Positions 9,474-19,629 of a stretch of 64,000 bases of DNA are shown here, in pieces. A program made the translations under genes and the position numbers. Position 1 is the stretch's first letter. Every line of letters begins with the position of its first letter. The notes under the pieces were generated by a model, which was not told where the DNA came from, did no database searches, and saw nothing but the letters and a program-made list of their open reading frames with translations. Source of the DNA: Mesorhizobium sp. CAU 1732 (lineage in GTDB: Bacteria; Pseudomonadota; Alphaproteobacteria; Rhizobiales; Rhizobiaceae); the NCBI RefSeq assembly GCF_039888675.1, contig NZ_JBDQQR010000001.1, positions 620,001-684,000 of the forward strand. Direction: 5' to 3'.

Positions 9474-9973
9474 TCAGGAATCTTGTCATTCGTCCCGCTG
9501 AGGAGGCCGACCGCGCGGCGATCCATGCACTTGTCGATGCGGCGTTCGAAGGTCCGAGCGAGGCAAAGCTGGTCGATCGGCTGGTTGCGGACAACGATGT
9601 CGTGCTCGAACTCGTGGCACTGCACGAAGGCACGCTTGTCGGACACGTGCTGTTTTCGCGCCTGCTGGTCAAGACGGGCAACCGGCTCGTTCCGGCCGTC
9701 GCGCTCGCGCCGCTGGCGGTCGATCCCGGCAGCCAGCGTACCGGCGTCGGCACAGCGCTCGTTGAAAACGCGCACCATATGGTGCAGGAGGCCGGCGAGA
9801 CGCTGTCGGTGGTGCTTGGCGATCCCGCCTATTACGGGCGCTTCGGATATGTCCATGATCGCGCCGCGAAATTCGAGAGCGCGTATCAATGCGCGGCGTT
9901 GCAGGCTCTGTCGTGGGGCGATGCGCCAATGGCCGGCAAGCTCATCTATGCGCCTGCGTTTTCGGACCTCTGA
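9470..9973 (+). CDS. GNAT-family N-acetyltransferase (YhbS-like)
   Basis: 167 residues, overlapping fmt by four bases and ending two bases before truA, so clearly co-transcribed. The GNAT acetyl-CoA site is visible as [20 protein letters not shown] (motif A), followed by [11 protein letters not shown], a pattern of the YhbS-like group. The acceptor is unknown; because it sits among initiator-tRNA and tRNA modification genes a translation-linked substrate is conceivable, but this is speculation. Confidence 0.88.
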   Translation: MIRNLVIRPAEEADRAAIHALVDAAFEGPSEAKLVDRLVADNDVVLELVALHEGTLVGHVLFSRLLVKTGNRLVPAVALAPLAVDPGSQRTGVGTALVENAHHMVQEAGETLSVVLGDPAYYGRFGYVHDRAAKFESAYQCAALQALSWGDAPMAGKLIYAPAFSDL

Positions 9974-9975
9974 CA

Positions 9976-10719
9976 GTGCCGCGCTACCGTCTCGACATCG
10001 AATATGACGGGCGCGCCTATGCCGGCTGGCAGCGGCAGGCGGATTTAACGACGGTCCAGCACGCAATCGAGGTCGCGATCATGTCGGCAACGGGCGAGCG
10101 CGTCACGATACGGGCGGCGGGCAGGACCGATGCGGGCGTGCATGCGACCGGGCAGGTTGCGCATGCCGATCTGACACGCGACTGGGACGCGTTCAAGCTT
10201 CAGGGCGCTCTCAACGCGCATCTGAAGCTCGCATCGGAGGCTGTTGCCATCCTCGCGGTCGAGCAGGTGTCGGACGATTTCGATGCGCGCTTTTCAGCCA
10301 GCGCGCGGCACTATCTCTACGTGATCCTCAACCGGCGCGCGCAGCCGGCCCTGATGCGCGGCAATGTCTGGCATGTACCCAAGGTGCTCGACGCCGATGC
10401 GATGCACCAAGCGGCGCAAAGGCTGCTCGGAAAACACGACTTCACCACCTTCCGCTCCGTCCAGTGCCAGTCGGCAAGCCCGGTCAAGACGCTGGACAGG
10501 CTCGATGTCTCCCGCGACGGCGAGCTGATCGAGGTGCGCGCGTCGGCGCGGTCGTTCCTGCACAACCAGGTGCGCTCCATGGTGGGATCGCTGAAGAAGG
10601 TGGGCGAGGGCGGCTGGGACGCCGACGATCTGGAAGCCGCGCTGAAGGCAGCCGATCGCGCGCGCTGCGGACAGGTGTCGCCGCCCGACGGGCTTTATCT
10701 CGTCAAGGTCGATTATTGA
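9976..10719 (+). CDS. truA: tRNA pseudouridine(38-40) synthase
   Basis: 247 residues from the GTG at 9976, two bases after the GNAT stop; the longer frame back to 9889 lies wholly inside the GNAT gene. TruA features: [18 protein letters not shown], the catalytic [15 protein letters not shown] (active-site Asp), DFTTFRS and [11 protein letters not shown]. It makes pseudouridine in the anticodon arm. The end overlaps the convergent Lrp-type gene by 17 bases. Confidence 0.96.
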   Translation: MPRYRLDIEYDGRAYAGWQRQADLTTVQHAIEVAIMSATGERVTIRAAGRTDAGVHATGQVAHADLTRDWDAFKLQGALNAHLKLASEAVAILAVEQVSDDFDARFSASARHYLYVILNRRAQPALMRGNVWHVPKVLDADAMHQAAQRLLGKHDFTTFRSVQCQSASPVKTLDRLDVSRDGELIEVRASARSFLHNQVRSMVGSLKKVGEGGWDADDLEAALKAADRARCGQVSPPDGLYLVKVDY

Positions 10720-11263
10720 AGGCGGCCACTCCTGCCTCAGCATTCTTCACCAGTGCCGGCCATTCCTTCGTGATTTCGGGCTGTATGGGCCGCTCGAGAT
10801 AGGTCGACAGCACGACATAGCTGCGCGTCGCCTTGACGCCCGGCGTATCGTAGAGACGCGCGAGCAGCCCTTCCAGCGCATGCGTGCTCTCCGTCCGCAC
10901 CTTGAGCAACATGCAGGTGTCGCCGGCCACGGAATGGATTTCCTCGACTTCAGGATGTTCCTCGATTGCGAGCAGCACCGGCGTCTTGCCCCAGCCAGTG
11001 GTATCGACATGGATGAAGGCGAGCAGCGGCTTGCCGGATGCTTCAGGCTCAATGAGCGCCGCCACCTTGCGGATCGCGCCGGAGCGCCGTAGCCGCTTCA
11101 CCCGTTCATGGGCAGCCGGCGGCGAAAGCCCGACCCGGTCGCCAAGTTCGGCGTAGCTCACGGTCGCGTCTTCCACGAGAATGCTTAACAGCTTTCTGTC
11201 CGTCGCATCGATCTCGCGGTCCGCCGCGCGCTTCCGCCGAATGCCATCTGTATTTTGTACCAT
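10703..11263 (-). CDS. Lrp/AsnC-family transcriptional regulator
   Basis: 186 residues from the ATG at 11263. An N-terminal winged helix ([14 protein letters not shown], then [22 protein letters not shown]) is followed by a RAM ligand-binding domain ([22 protein letters not shown]). Regulators of this family bind amino acids and control transport or catabolism. It is divergent from an MFS transporter with less than 80 bases between, which suggests it regulates that gene and itself. The effector is unknown. Confidence 0.92.
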   Translation of the reverse strand: MVQNTDGIRRKRAADREIDATDRKLLSILVEDATVSYAELGDRVGLSPPAAHERVKRLRRSGAIRKVAALIEPEASGKPLLAFIHVDTTGWGKTPVLLAIEEHPEVEEIHSVAGDTCMLLKVRTESTHALEGLLARLYDTPGVKATRSYVVLSTYLERPIQPEITKEWPALVKNAEAGVAAFNNRP

Positions 11264-11292
11264 TCCGCAAATGCCTCTTGATGATGAATGAC

Positions 11293-11320
11293 ATTCGACC
11301 ATTCTGTATCAATGTCGAAT
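11293..11320. promoter_or_regulatory. Inverted repeat between lrp-type gene and MFS gene
   Basis: ATTCGAC (11293-11299) and GTCGAAT (11314-11320) form perfect 7-base arms around 14 bases. It lies in the short divergent region and is a natural candidate for the Lrp-type operator. It overlaps the ATG at 11312, which argues that the MFS protein may really start downstream. Confidence 0.35.
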
Positions 11321-12517
11321 ATCGATCAACACAGTCAGGCCGTGATCCGGGAGCGCGCGGGCATCCCGCGCTTCGCCTATCTCCTTACCGCCTGCATCGG
11401 CGTCATCGGCTCCAACTCGCTTGCGTTCGGCCCCATCGCGCCGGAAGTAGCGCGCTCTCTCGGCGTCGGCGTCCCCTCGGTCATGACCGCGTCGGCCGTC
11501 TTCGGTCTCGGCACGGCGGGCAGTGCGATGCTTCTCGGCCGGCTCATCGACCGCCACGGTGCTGCCCGTATGCTCAGGATAGCGTTGCTGCTGCTGGCGC
11601 TCGGTCTCGCAGCAAGCGGGCTCGCCCCAGTCCTTGTCCTGCTTGTCGCCGCCCAGTTCGTGGTCGGCGTCGCCGCCGGCATCGCTCTGCCCACGATCTA
11701 TACGCTGGCGGCCGCCGTGGCGCCGCCTGGGCGCGAAAGCCAGACAATCGGCGTGGTCCTGACCGGATGGACGCTCAGCATGGTGGCGGGTGTTTCGCTT
11801 TCGGCGGTCATCGCTGATCTTGTCGGATGGCGGTTCGTCTTCGCGGTCATGGCGGCAGGAGCGTTTGCCGTTTCGGGCGTGGTATGGCGCACTGCGCCAC
11901 ACAGCGAGGGCGCAGCCGAAACGATATCGCAATCTCCCGTGGCGGCGCTGCGCGTTCCCGGCGTCGTTCCGCTGCTTGGCGCGTGCGCCGTCTTCATGGC
12001 ATCGTTCTACGGCGTCTACGCCTATATTGGCGATCATGTTCACGCCACGCTCGGCCTGACCGTCAGCGCGAATAGCCTCATAGCCGTTGCCTACGGGCTC
12101 GGCTTCGGCGGCGCGGTGTTCTTCGATCCGCTCATAGATCGGTTCGGGGCCGCGCGCCTTCTCGCGCCGATCTTCCTGTGCGTAGGCGCAATCTTCGTCG
12201 CCATGGCGGCCCTCAGCGATTCATATGCCGGCATGCTTCTGGCCGTCTTTGCCTGGGGACTTGCCAATCATTTCGGGCTCAACGTCCTGATCATGCGGTT
12301 GACGGCGCTCGCGCCTGCGCGCCGCGGCGCGATCATGGGCCTCAACAGCGCCGTCACATATGTCGCGCTCTTCGTGGGCACGACGGGGTTCGGTGCGTTC
12401 TATGGTGTTGGGGGATTCGCCGCGCTGCCATGCGCAGCGGCGGCCCTGATGCTTGGCGCGGCGGCGCTGGCCGTACTGGCGCATCGTCCGTTTCGTCCAT
12501 GCGCTATTCCGGATTGA
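11312..12517 (+). CDS. MFS transporter
   Basis: About 401 residues with some 12 hydrophobic segments. The first helix starts near ATG-based residue 18 (FAYLLTACIGVIGSN), and the loop after helix 2 carries the MFS signature GRLIDRHGAARML. Three starts are possible: ATG 11288, ATG 11312, or GTG 11341; only the last leaves a normal promoter gap from the divergent regulator, and none has a strong ribosome binding site. Substrate unknown; drug or metabolite efflux is usual for such proteins. The end overlaps the convergent membrane gene by 14 bases. Confidence 0.85.
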   Translation: MSNIDQHSQAVIRERAGIPRFAYLLTACIGVIGSNSLAFGPIAPEVARSLGVGVPSVMTASAVFGLGTAGSAMLLGRLIDRHGAARMLRIALLLLALGLAASGLAPVLVLLVAAQFVVGVAAGIALPTIYTLAAAVAPPGRESQTIGVVLTGWTLSMVAGVSLSAVIADLVGWRFVFAVMAAGAFAVSGVVWRTAPHSEGAAETISQSPVAALRVPGVVPLLGACAVFMASFYGVYAYIGDHVHATLGLTVSANSLIAVAYGLGFGGAVFFDPLIDRFGAARLLAPIFLCVGAIFVAMAALSDSYAGMLLAVFAWGLANHFGLNVLIMRLTALAPARRGAIMGLNSAVTYVALFVGTTGFGAFYGVGGFAALPCAAAALMLGAAALAVLAHRPFRPCAIPD

Positions 12518-13097
12518 GGCGCAGAATGTCCTGGAGTGCGAAGAGGGTCAGGATCGATGCGAAGAGGATGCCGAAGAACACGGCCGTGGTGGTCGCGGCT
12601 CCCTTGCCGAGCGCTGCGTCGGTCAGCCGCCAGGACAGCACGAGCGAGGCGAGGAAGATGCCGAGCGCAAACGCGGTGGCGGCATCCGCGGCCTCGGGCA
12701 CGAACAGCCGCACCAGCGACGTCGGCAGCATGAACCACGCAAACAGCGCCGAGGCCCAGTTGCTCGCCACGATGTAGTGCACGAAGCGGTCGCGCAGCCC
12801 GACATAGTCGACTACCGCCGCGAGCGCGACGAGGGGCAATATCCATGCACCGATATCGACCAGCGCCAGCCGGATGACGATGCCGAGGCGCACGGCGAAG
12901 CTTGCTCCCGGCCCGGCCAGATCGCCCGCTACCGGCACCCACGCCATCAGCATGACCGGGAGGGCGACGACGATGGCGAAGAACGAGTTCCAGAATCCGT
13001 CGACGGATATGTCGAGCAGCCGGATGCCGTCGCGGCGTCCCGTCATCATCCGCCATGCGCCGTGCATCTGTCGCTGGATGTCTTCGACCGGTGGCAT
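12504..13097 (-). CDS. Conserved membrane protein, unknown function
   Basis: 197 residues with about five hydrophobic helices and an N-terminal cytoplasmic stretch (IQRQMHGAWRMMTGRRDGIR). I do not recognise a family with a function. The gene starts one base after the dapE stop (TAG-A-ATG), so the two are translationally linked. Proteins of this kind may be small transporters or envelope factors; nothing in the sequence decides. Confidence 0.75.
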   Translation of the reverse strand: MPPVEDIQRQMHGAWRMMTGRRDGIRLLDISVDGFWNSFFAIVVALPVMLMAWVPVAGDLAGPGASFAVRLGIVIRLALVDIGAWILPLVALAAVVDYVGLRDRFVHYIVASNWASALFAWFMLPTSLVRLFVPEAADAATAFALGIFLASLVLSWRLTDAALGKGAATTTAVFFGILFASILTLFALQDILRLNPE

Positions 13098-13098
13098 T

Positions 13099-14292
13099 CT
13101 ACTTGAACCAGTCCTCGAGGAATTTCCGGTAGATCTGCGTCAGCGTCTCGAGGTCGGCGAGCGCGACGCGCTCATCGACCATGTGCATGGTCTGGCCGAC
13201 GAGCCCGAACTCGACCACCGGGCAGTAATCCTTGATGTAGCGTGCATCCGACGTGCCGCCCGACGTGGACAAAGCGGGCCGCCTGCCGGTAACGGCCTCG
13301 ACGGAGCCGGTGAGCCCCTCGATGAGCTTGTCGTCGCGGGTCAGGAACACATGGCTGGGGCGGTCGCGCCAGATGAGGTCGAAAGCGATCTTCTCCGAAC
13401 GGCCGGGGCGCAGCTTCTTGCGGGTCGCTGCCCGGTCGAGGCGGTTGTGGATTTCAGCCTGAAGCGTTTCCGCTGTCCATGTGTCGTTGAAGCGGATGTT
13501 GAACGACGCGGTCGCCTTGGCCGGGATCACGTTGGTCGCGCGATTGCCGACATCCATCGTGGTCACTTCGAGGTTGGTGGCCTGGAAGTCCGTCGTGCCT
13601 TCGTCGAAGGCGGGAGCCAGAAGCGCATCGACGAGCGTGACGAGGCCGCGCACCGGATTGTCGGCGAGGTGGGGGTAGGCCGCGTGGCCCTGCTTGCCCT
13701 GGACGATGATGTCGCCCGAAATCGAGCCACGCCGGCCGATCTTGATCATGTCGCCGAGCGCGTTCGGATTGGTGGGTTCGCCGACGATGGCGGCGTCCCA
13801 GGTCTCGCCGCGCGCCGTGGCCCATTCGAGCAGCTTCGACGTCCCGTTGATCGACGGGCCTTCCTCGTCGCCCGTAATGAGCAGCGAGACCGATCCCTTA
13901 AGCGCGCCGTGGGCCTCCACATGCCGGGCGACGGCGGCGACGAAGCAAGCGATGCCGCCCTTCATGTCGACCGCGCCGCGCCCGAACATCTCGCCATTGG
14001 CGATCGCGGCGGAAAAGGGCGGGTGCGTCCATGCCTGCTCGTCGCCGACCGGAACGACGTCGGTGTGGCCGGCGAACATCAGATGCGGGCCGTTGCCCGA
14101 AAGCCGGGCATAGAGATTTTCGATGTCGGGCGTGCCGTCCTCAGTGAAGACCGGACGGTCGATGGAAAAACCCATCGGCCTGAGCATCGCGTCGAGCGCG
14201 GTCAACGCGCCGCCCTCCGCCGGGGTGACCGACGGACAGCGAATGAGCGTGGCGAGGTTCGCGGCGGGGTCTGTTGGAAATCTTGAAGTCAT
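13099..14292 (-). CDS. dapE: Succinyl-diaminopimelate desuccinylase
   Basis: 397 residues from the ATG at 14292 (MTSRFPTDPAANLATLIRC); an in-frame ATG at 14349 would add 19 unlikely residues. M20 peptidase features: LMFAGHTDVVPVGD (metal His and catalytic Asp), GRGAVDMKGGIACFV (bridging Asp), ITGDEEGPSINGT (catalytic Glu pair) and the C-terminal FGLVGQTMHMVDE. It releases succinate from N-succinyl-LL-diaminopimelate. It lies near dapD, with a DUF805 gene between. Confidence 0.96.
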   Translation of the reverse strand: MTSRFPTDPAANLATLIRCPSVTPAEGGALTALDAMLRPMGFSIDRPVFTEDGTPDIENLYARLSGNGPHLMFAGHTDVVPVGDEQAWTHPPFSAAIANGEMFGRGAVDMKGGIACFVAAVARHVEAHGALKGSVSLLITGDEEGPSINGTSKLLEWATARGETWDAAIVGEPTNPNALGDMIKIGRRGSISGDIIVQGKQGHAAYPHLADNPVRGLVTLVDALLAPAFDEGTTDFQATNLEVTTMDVGNRATNVIPAKATASFNIRFNDTWTAETLQAEIHNRLDRAATRKKLRPGRSEKIAFDLIWRDRPSHVFLTRDDKLIEGLTGSVEAVTGRRPALSTSGGTSDARYIKDYCPVVEFGLVGQTMHMVDERVALADLETLTQIYRKFLEDWFK

Positions 14293-14379
14293 GGAGGGAT
14301 GGATAGTCGATCCGCCCTCCGCTGTCACCGTGCAGGAGCGCGCGTCCATCGTGCCAGCCCCGGCCGGATGAGGCCCGGC

Positions 14380-14748
14380 TCAGGCCGGTGCGTTCGTGAC
14401 CTGTCCGTACTGATTCGGACCGGGTTCGCCCGGCATGAGGCAGAGCGCGACGAAGGCGATGAAGTTGAGCGCCGGTATGAAAAGCAGAGCGGCAAAAACG
14501 CCCGACTTGCCCAGATCGTGGATGCGCTTGGCCCCCAGCGCCGCCTGCGCCCAGAGCGAGGCAATCAGCACGGCGCTGAGCGCGACCTCCCACGCCGCGC
14601 CGCTGGTGCCCGCCTCTTCGGCAAGCATCAGGCGGTAGGTGATGAAGACGACGACGATCATCATCAGCAGCCCGGCCAGGAAATAGGCCGCGCGGCTGAT
14701 ACGGCCGGAAAAGCCGAAGAAGAGCCATCTCATCTGGTTGGCAGGCAC
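14380..14748 (-). CDS. DUF805 membrane protein
   Basis: 122 residues from a GTG at 14748, with GGAG eight bases upstream. It starts MRWLFFGFSGRISRAAYF, the DUF805 hallmark (F-G-R-x-x-R-x-x-F/Y-W/F), followed by three to four hydrophobic helices and the RIHDLGKSG loop. It ends in a soluble GEPGPNQYG tail. DUF805 proteins are inner-membrane proteins without an established role. It lies between dapD and dapE in the same direction, probably one transcription unit. Confidence 0.9.
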   Translation of the reverse strand: MPANQMRWLFFGFSGRISRAAYFLAGLLMMIVVVFITYRLMLAEEAGTSGAAWEVALSAVLIASLWAQAALGAKRIHDLGKSGVFAALLFIPALNFIAFVALCLMPGEPGPNQYGQVTNAPA

Positions 14749-14798
14749 GATATCACTCCGGACGACGAAACGGGTTGGTTGTATTCACTGCCCCGTAA

Positions 14799-15653
<855 letters not shown>

Positions 15654-15810
15654 CCAAATGCTCCGTTACACGCGCTGTTAATGGGTGGTCCATAGGGTGA
15701 CAGGTGAGAAACGGTCCCCGACCGGCGCGGAAACTAAGCGAAGCGCGTATGGGGGTCAATGACAGGACCTGGCCACCTGCGCCATGGATTTTACGGATAG
15801 GACGACAATG

Positions 15811-16650
15811 AAACCGGAGGAAAATTCCGGCTGGACGCCGCTGCCGCATTCGGATGAGGATCTGGAACGCGCGAAGTCCGTACCCGACACCCCGCAGACC
15901 CGCGCGCCGGCCTACCGGCTGGCCTGGGACGACGAGGAGTTCATGACGCGGCGCGAGCTGCGCGCCGTGCGCCTGCAGCTCGAATTGCTCAAGCCCGAGA
16001 TGATGCTGGCCGAGCGCGGTATCCGCTCGACGGTGATCCTGTTCGGCGGCGCACGCATCCCGGAGCCCGGCGGCGATGCCTGGGCGGCGAAGAACGAAAT
16101 CCAGAAGAAGAACCTCGAAGCCAACAGCAAATATTACGAGGAGGCGCGGAAGTTCGCGCGGCTCTGCTCCGAGCATTCCGCCAAGACCTATTATCGCGAA
16201 TTCGTCGTCGTCACCGGCGGCGGTCCGGGCGTCATGGAAGCCGGCAATCGCGGAGCGGCCGATTGCGGCGCGCCGTCGATCGGTTTGAACATCGTGCTGC
16301 CGCACGAGCAGGCGCCGAACCTCTACGTCACACCGGAGCTGTGCTTCAACTTCCACTATTTCGCGATCCGCAAGATGCATTTCATCATGCGGGCCAAGGC
16401 GGTTGCGGTGTTCCCCGGCGGTTTCGGTACGATGGACGAGTTCTTCGAGACGCTGACGCTGATCCAGACCGGCCGCATGGAGCGCGTGCCGATCATTCTC
16501 TTCGGCAAGGAGTTCTGGTCGAGGGCCGTCGATCTCGACTACCTCGCCGAACAGGGGACCATCTCGCCTGGCGATCAGAACATCATCGACTTCGTCGATA
16601 CCGCCGAAGAAGCCTGGCAGATCATCAGGACGTTTTACGAAATCGCCTGA
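15811..16650 (+). CDS. LOG-family (TIGR00730) nucleotide phosphoribohydrolase
   Basis: 279 residues from the ATG at 15811, which has AGGA five bases upstream; the ATG at 15784 has no such site. The LOG fold motifs are GGGPGVMEAGNRGA and PGGFGTMDEFFE, the latter the canonical PGGxGTxxE that binds the nucleotide phosphate. Family members cleave nucleoside 5'-monophosphates, including cytokinin ribotides, to the base. An N-terminal extension of ~70 residues marks the longer proteobacterial form. Whether it makes cytokinin or only salvages AMP cannot be told. Confidence 0.88.
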   Translation, partial: KPEENSGWTPLPHSDEDLERAKSVPDTPQTRAPAYRLAWDDEEFMTRRELRAVRLQLELLKPEMMLAERGIRSTVILFGGARIPEPGGDAWAAKNEIQKKNLEANSKYYEEARKFARLCSEHSAKTYYREFVVVTGGGPGVMEAGNRGAADCGAPSIGLNIVLPHEQAPNLYVTPELCFNFHYFAIRKMHFIMRAKAVAVFPGGFGTMDEFFETLTLIQTGRMERVPIILFGKEFWSRAVDLDYLAEQGTISPGDQNIIDFVDTAEEAWQIIRTFYEIA

Positions 16651-16706
16651 AGCGCACACGGAACGGTGCGGGCGAGCGGCGCGTTTCTTCAAAAAGGAGA
16701 CTTTGC

Positions 16707-16922
16707 ATGGTCGAACGCACCAACCCCTATAACGACGTCATTCGCAGGCAGCAGGAAAAGGATATCGGCCACCCGCTTGACCACGCCAAAAGCAAGCGTG
16801 GCGCACCGCCCGCCGAACTGCTGAACCGGGTCGCGCCTGTCAATCCGAACCGCCGCCCGATCGACCGGGAAACCGGCAAGGCCAATATCGGAAAGGACGC
16901 GTTCCGGCAGCAGGAAGAATAG
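16707..16922 (+). CDS. Small hydrophilic hypothetical protein (71 aa)
   Basis: ATG at 16707 with a strong AAGGAGA six bases before it. The protein is Asn/Arg/Pro/Lys-rich without hydrophobic segments (VERTNPYNDVIRRQQEKDIG at the start, ending IGKDAFRQQEE). I do not recognise it. The good ribosome site and gene-like codon use support it as real; it follows the LOG gene by 56 bases and may be co-transcribed. Confidence 0.65.
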   Translation: MVERTNPYNDVIRRQQEKDIGHPLDHAKSKRGAPPAELLNRVAPVNPNRRPIDRETGKANIGKDAFRQQEE

Positions 16923-16929
16923 GCTCCGG

Positions 16930-17802
16930 TCAGCGCCGGGATAGCGACTCGGCGTCTTCGAGGGATCGCGGCCGGTGCACGATCGTCACCAGCACGAATG
17001 AAATGATCATCAGCAGATACCACGCGCCGAGTTTCTGGCTGGACACCGGTGTCCAGCCGTCTTCCTGTCCGGGATAAAGCCAGGCGCGGCTCCACGTTCC
17101 GATGTTCTCCGCAAACCAGATGAACAGCGCTACCAGCAGGAAACCCACCAGCAGCGGCATGCGGAGCCGGAAGCGGAACACACGGTAGTGGACCTGCGTG
17201 CGCAGGAACATAAGCGCGGTCAGCGCGAACAGAGCGTAGCGAAAATCCAGCACGAAATGATGTGCGAAGAAGTTGACGTAGATGGCAGCGGCCAGCGCCA
17301 CCGTCGTCCAGAACGGCGGATAGCGCGTGTAGCGCATGTCGAAAATCCGCGAGATGCGGGCGAGATACGAGCCGACCGCCGCATACATGAAGCCGGAAAA
17401 CAGCGGCACCGCATCGATGCGGAACAGGCTGTCTTCTGGATAAATCCACGATCCGGCATGCGTCTTGAAAATCTCCATCGCCGTGCCAACGATATGGAAG
17501 AGCAGGATGACCTTGGCTTCCGACCACGTCTCGAGCTTGAAAGCGAGCATGGCGAGCTGGATGCCCAGCGCGGCCAGGAACAGGAAATCGTAGCGCCCGA
17601 GGATCGCGTCGTCGGGCCAGAAGAGCCGCGTGCCGATGATGAGCGCCAGCATGGCGCCGCCGAACAGGCAGGCCCAGGCCTGCTTCAGCCCGAAAACGAG
17701 AAACTCGACCAGCGCGCCCGAGATGCCCGACGCCGGCAGGCGGTCGAGGACGCCGTGCGCGGCCGCATCGATCCGCGCTTCGAGCGACGTGAATCGCTTC
17801 AA
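16930..17802 (-). CDS. DUF817 membrane protein
   Basis: 290 residues with about eight hydrophobic helices. It resembles DUF817 proteins: FLVFGLKQAWACLFGG at the start, FKLETWSEAKVI, the GSWIYPEDSLFRIDAVPLFS segment and IWFAENIGTWSRAWLYPGQ. The start is TTG, sharing a TTGA overlap with the stop of the upstream HAD gene; no ATG fits. Function unknown; the conserved acidic/aromatic patches in the middle suggest an enzyme-like or transport site in the membrane. Confidence 0.85.
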   Translation of the reverse strand: MKRFTSLEARIDAAAHGVLDRLPASGISGALVEFLVFGLKQAWACLFGGAMLALIIGTRLFWPDDAILGRYDFLFLAALGIQLAMLAFKLETWSEAKVILLFHIVGTAMEIFKTHAGSWIYPEDSLFRIDAVPLFSGFMYAAVGSYLARISRIFDMRYTRYPPFWTTVALAAAIYVNFFAHHFVLDFRYALFALTALMFLRTQVHYRVFRFRLRMPLLVGFLLVALFIWFAENIGTWSRAWLYPGQEDGWTPVSSQKLGAWYLLMIISFVLVTIVHRPRSLEDAESLSRR

Positions 17803-18509
17803 GCGGCCAGCGCTTTCAGGATGGACGAGAGGAATGCGGAGAGATCGTCGGTGACGTAATCGACGTCGTCCTCATTGTTCGCGTCGCGCTCCCAGATTTC
17901 CGAGAACGTCGGCTCGAAATTGTTCGGCACGATCAGCACCGTCGTCATCCCGAGCGCCTTCGGCACGGCCAGATTTCGGGCCAGATCTTCGAACATCGCC
18001 GCATTCTTGGCATCCACATGGTGCAGGCCGACGAACTTGTCGTAGGTCTCGCGGGCCGGCTTCGGGTTGAGGCCGGCGGCCACGATGTCGAAGATATCGT
18101 CGAAATGGTCGAGGATGCCGAGTTGCCGCGCGGTGCGCTCGGCATGGCCGCGATCGCCATTGGTGAAGATGAACTTGCGGCCGGGAAGCGCCTTGATCGC
18201 CTCGCCGAGCGCCGGATTCGGATCGACCCAGGAATAGTCGATGTCGTGGACCTTGTTGAGAAAGTCATCGGAATCGATGCCGTGGCGCGCCATCAGGCCG
18301 TTCAGCGTGGTGCCGTATTCGCGGTAGAGCTCCTTCTGGAGCTTGCGCGCCTCGTCCCTGGGAAGTTGCAGCAGCTCCGAAACATAGGCCGTCATCTTCA
18401 CGTCGATCTGCGAGAACAGGTTCGAATGATGCGGATAGAGCGTGTTGTCGAGGTCGAAAACCCAGTCGGTAACGTGGGCGAAGCGGGCCGGATCGGGAGT
18501 GTTTGTCAT
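17799..18509 (-). CDS. HAD-family pyrimidine 5'-nucleotidase
   Basis: 236 residues. HAD motif I is WVFDLDNTLYPHHSNLF (nucleophile and acid Asp), motif II is FIFTNGDRGHAERT, and the motif III/IV region is KPARETYDKF with MFEDLARNLAVPK. The sequence matches the SDT1-like pyrimidine 5'-nucleotidase subgroup, which dephosphorylates UMP/CMP-type nucleotides. It lies upstream of and overlaps the DUF817 gene by four bases, so the two are one unit. Confidence 0.9.
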   Translation of the reverse strand: MTNTPDPARFAHVTDWVFDLDNTLYPHHSNLFSQIDVKMTAYVSELLQLPRDEARKLQKELYREYGTTLNGLMARHGIDSDDFLNKVHDIDYSWVDPNPALGEAIKALPGRKFIFTNGDRGHAERTARQLGILDHFDDIFDIVAAGLNPKPARETYDKFVGLHHVDAKNAAMFEDLARNLAVPKALGMTTVLIVPNNFEPTFSEIWERDANNEDDVDYVTDDLSAFLSSILKALAA

Positions 18510-18636
18510 GGTTCTGCCTAGACGATTTCCGTGGCCGAATGAAGCTGGGTATTACGGAAACCTCTGGTGGTGGCTTAAACGACTCCTCTTGCCTTGTGTC
18601 GCGCGGTGGCGTTAACCCGCAGGCGATTGCGGGGAC

Positions 18637-19545
18637 ATGATGGAACTCTGGATACCGATCACGATTGCCGCCGCCTTCCTGCAGAATTTGCGGTCGGCGG
18701 CGCAAAAGCATTTGAAGGCCGTCATGGGCACGACCGGGGCGACCTTCGTGCGCTTCGGGTTCGGTCTGCCTTTCGCGCTGCTCTACGTCGCTGTGCTTCG
18801 CGTCGTGGGCGGCGATGCGATCCCCGACCCCAACGCGCGTTTCGCGTTCTGGGTGGTCGTCGGCGCGTTCGGCCAGATTGGCGCGACTTTCCTGCTTATC
18901 CATCTCTTCTCGCACCGCAATTTCGCGGTCGGCACCGCCTATTCGCGGACCGAGCCGGCGCAGGCGGCTCTGTTCGGGCTGATCTTCTTTGGCGAACGCG
19001 TGACGGCTGGAACGCTGGCCGCGATCGCGATCAGCGTGTTCGGGGTGATGCTGATCTCGGTCGCCCACATGCAGATGACATGGCGCAACCTCGTCGCGTC
19101 GATCTTCGCGCGCAACGCGCTGATCGGCCTGGCGTCGGGAACGCTGTTCGGGATTTCGGCGGTGGCCTACCGCGCGGCCTCGCTGTCGCTGGGCGGTCCT
19201 AATTTCGTCATGCAGGCGGCGGTCACGCTCGGCTGGACCATCACGCTGCAGACCGCGATCATGGGAGGCTGGATGGTCTGGAAGGACCGTGCCGAAATCG
19301 GCCGCATCGCCCGGGCGTGGAAGGTTTCGCTGTTCACCGGCTTCGTCGGGGCCACCGCATCCTTCGGCTGGTTCATGGCGATGACGCTTCAGCAGGCCGC
19401 AGTGGTCAAGGCGCTGGCGCAGGTCGAGATGCTGTTCACCTTCGCGGCGGCGGTGTTCTTCTTCAAGGAGAAGATCAATCGCATCGAGACCGCCGGGTGC
19501 GTGCTGATCGTCGCGGGTATTCTGGTGCTCGTTCTGGTGGGCTGA
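18637..19545 (+). CDS. EamA/DMT-family transporter
   Basis: 302 residues with ten hydrophobic helices in two EamA repeats (residues about 5-140 and 150-300). The second repeat ends in the usual LAQVEMLFTFAAAVFFFKEK, a helix that fits the E-x-x-F-x-F motif of EamA proteins. It probably exports a small metabolite. A start at 18640 is equally possible (ATGATG). It stands alone and is convergent with the lipoprotein gene downstream. Confidence 0.88.
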   Translation: MMELWIPITIAAAFLQNLRSAAQKHLKAVMGTTGATFVRFGFGLPFALLYVAVLRVVGGDAIPDPNARFAFWVVVGAFGQIGATFLLIHLFSHRNFAVGTAYSRTEPAQAALFGLIFFGERVTAGTLAAIAISVFGVMLISVAHMQMTWRNLVASIFARNALIGLASGTLFGISAVAYRAASLSLGGPNFVMQAAVTLGWTITLQTAIMGGWMVWKDRAEIGRIARAWKVSLFTGFVGATASFGWFMAMTLQQAAVVKALAQVEMLFTFAAAVFFFKEKINRIETAGCVLIVAGILVLVLVG

Positions 19546-19629
19546 TCAAAACCCGACTCGCAATTTCGACGGGCCGTTTTCGAGGCTGCGAGCCGGTTGC
19601 CCCATGAAGCGGGCAGAAGGGTCGGGTCC

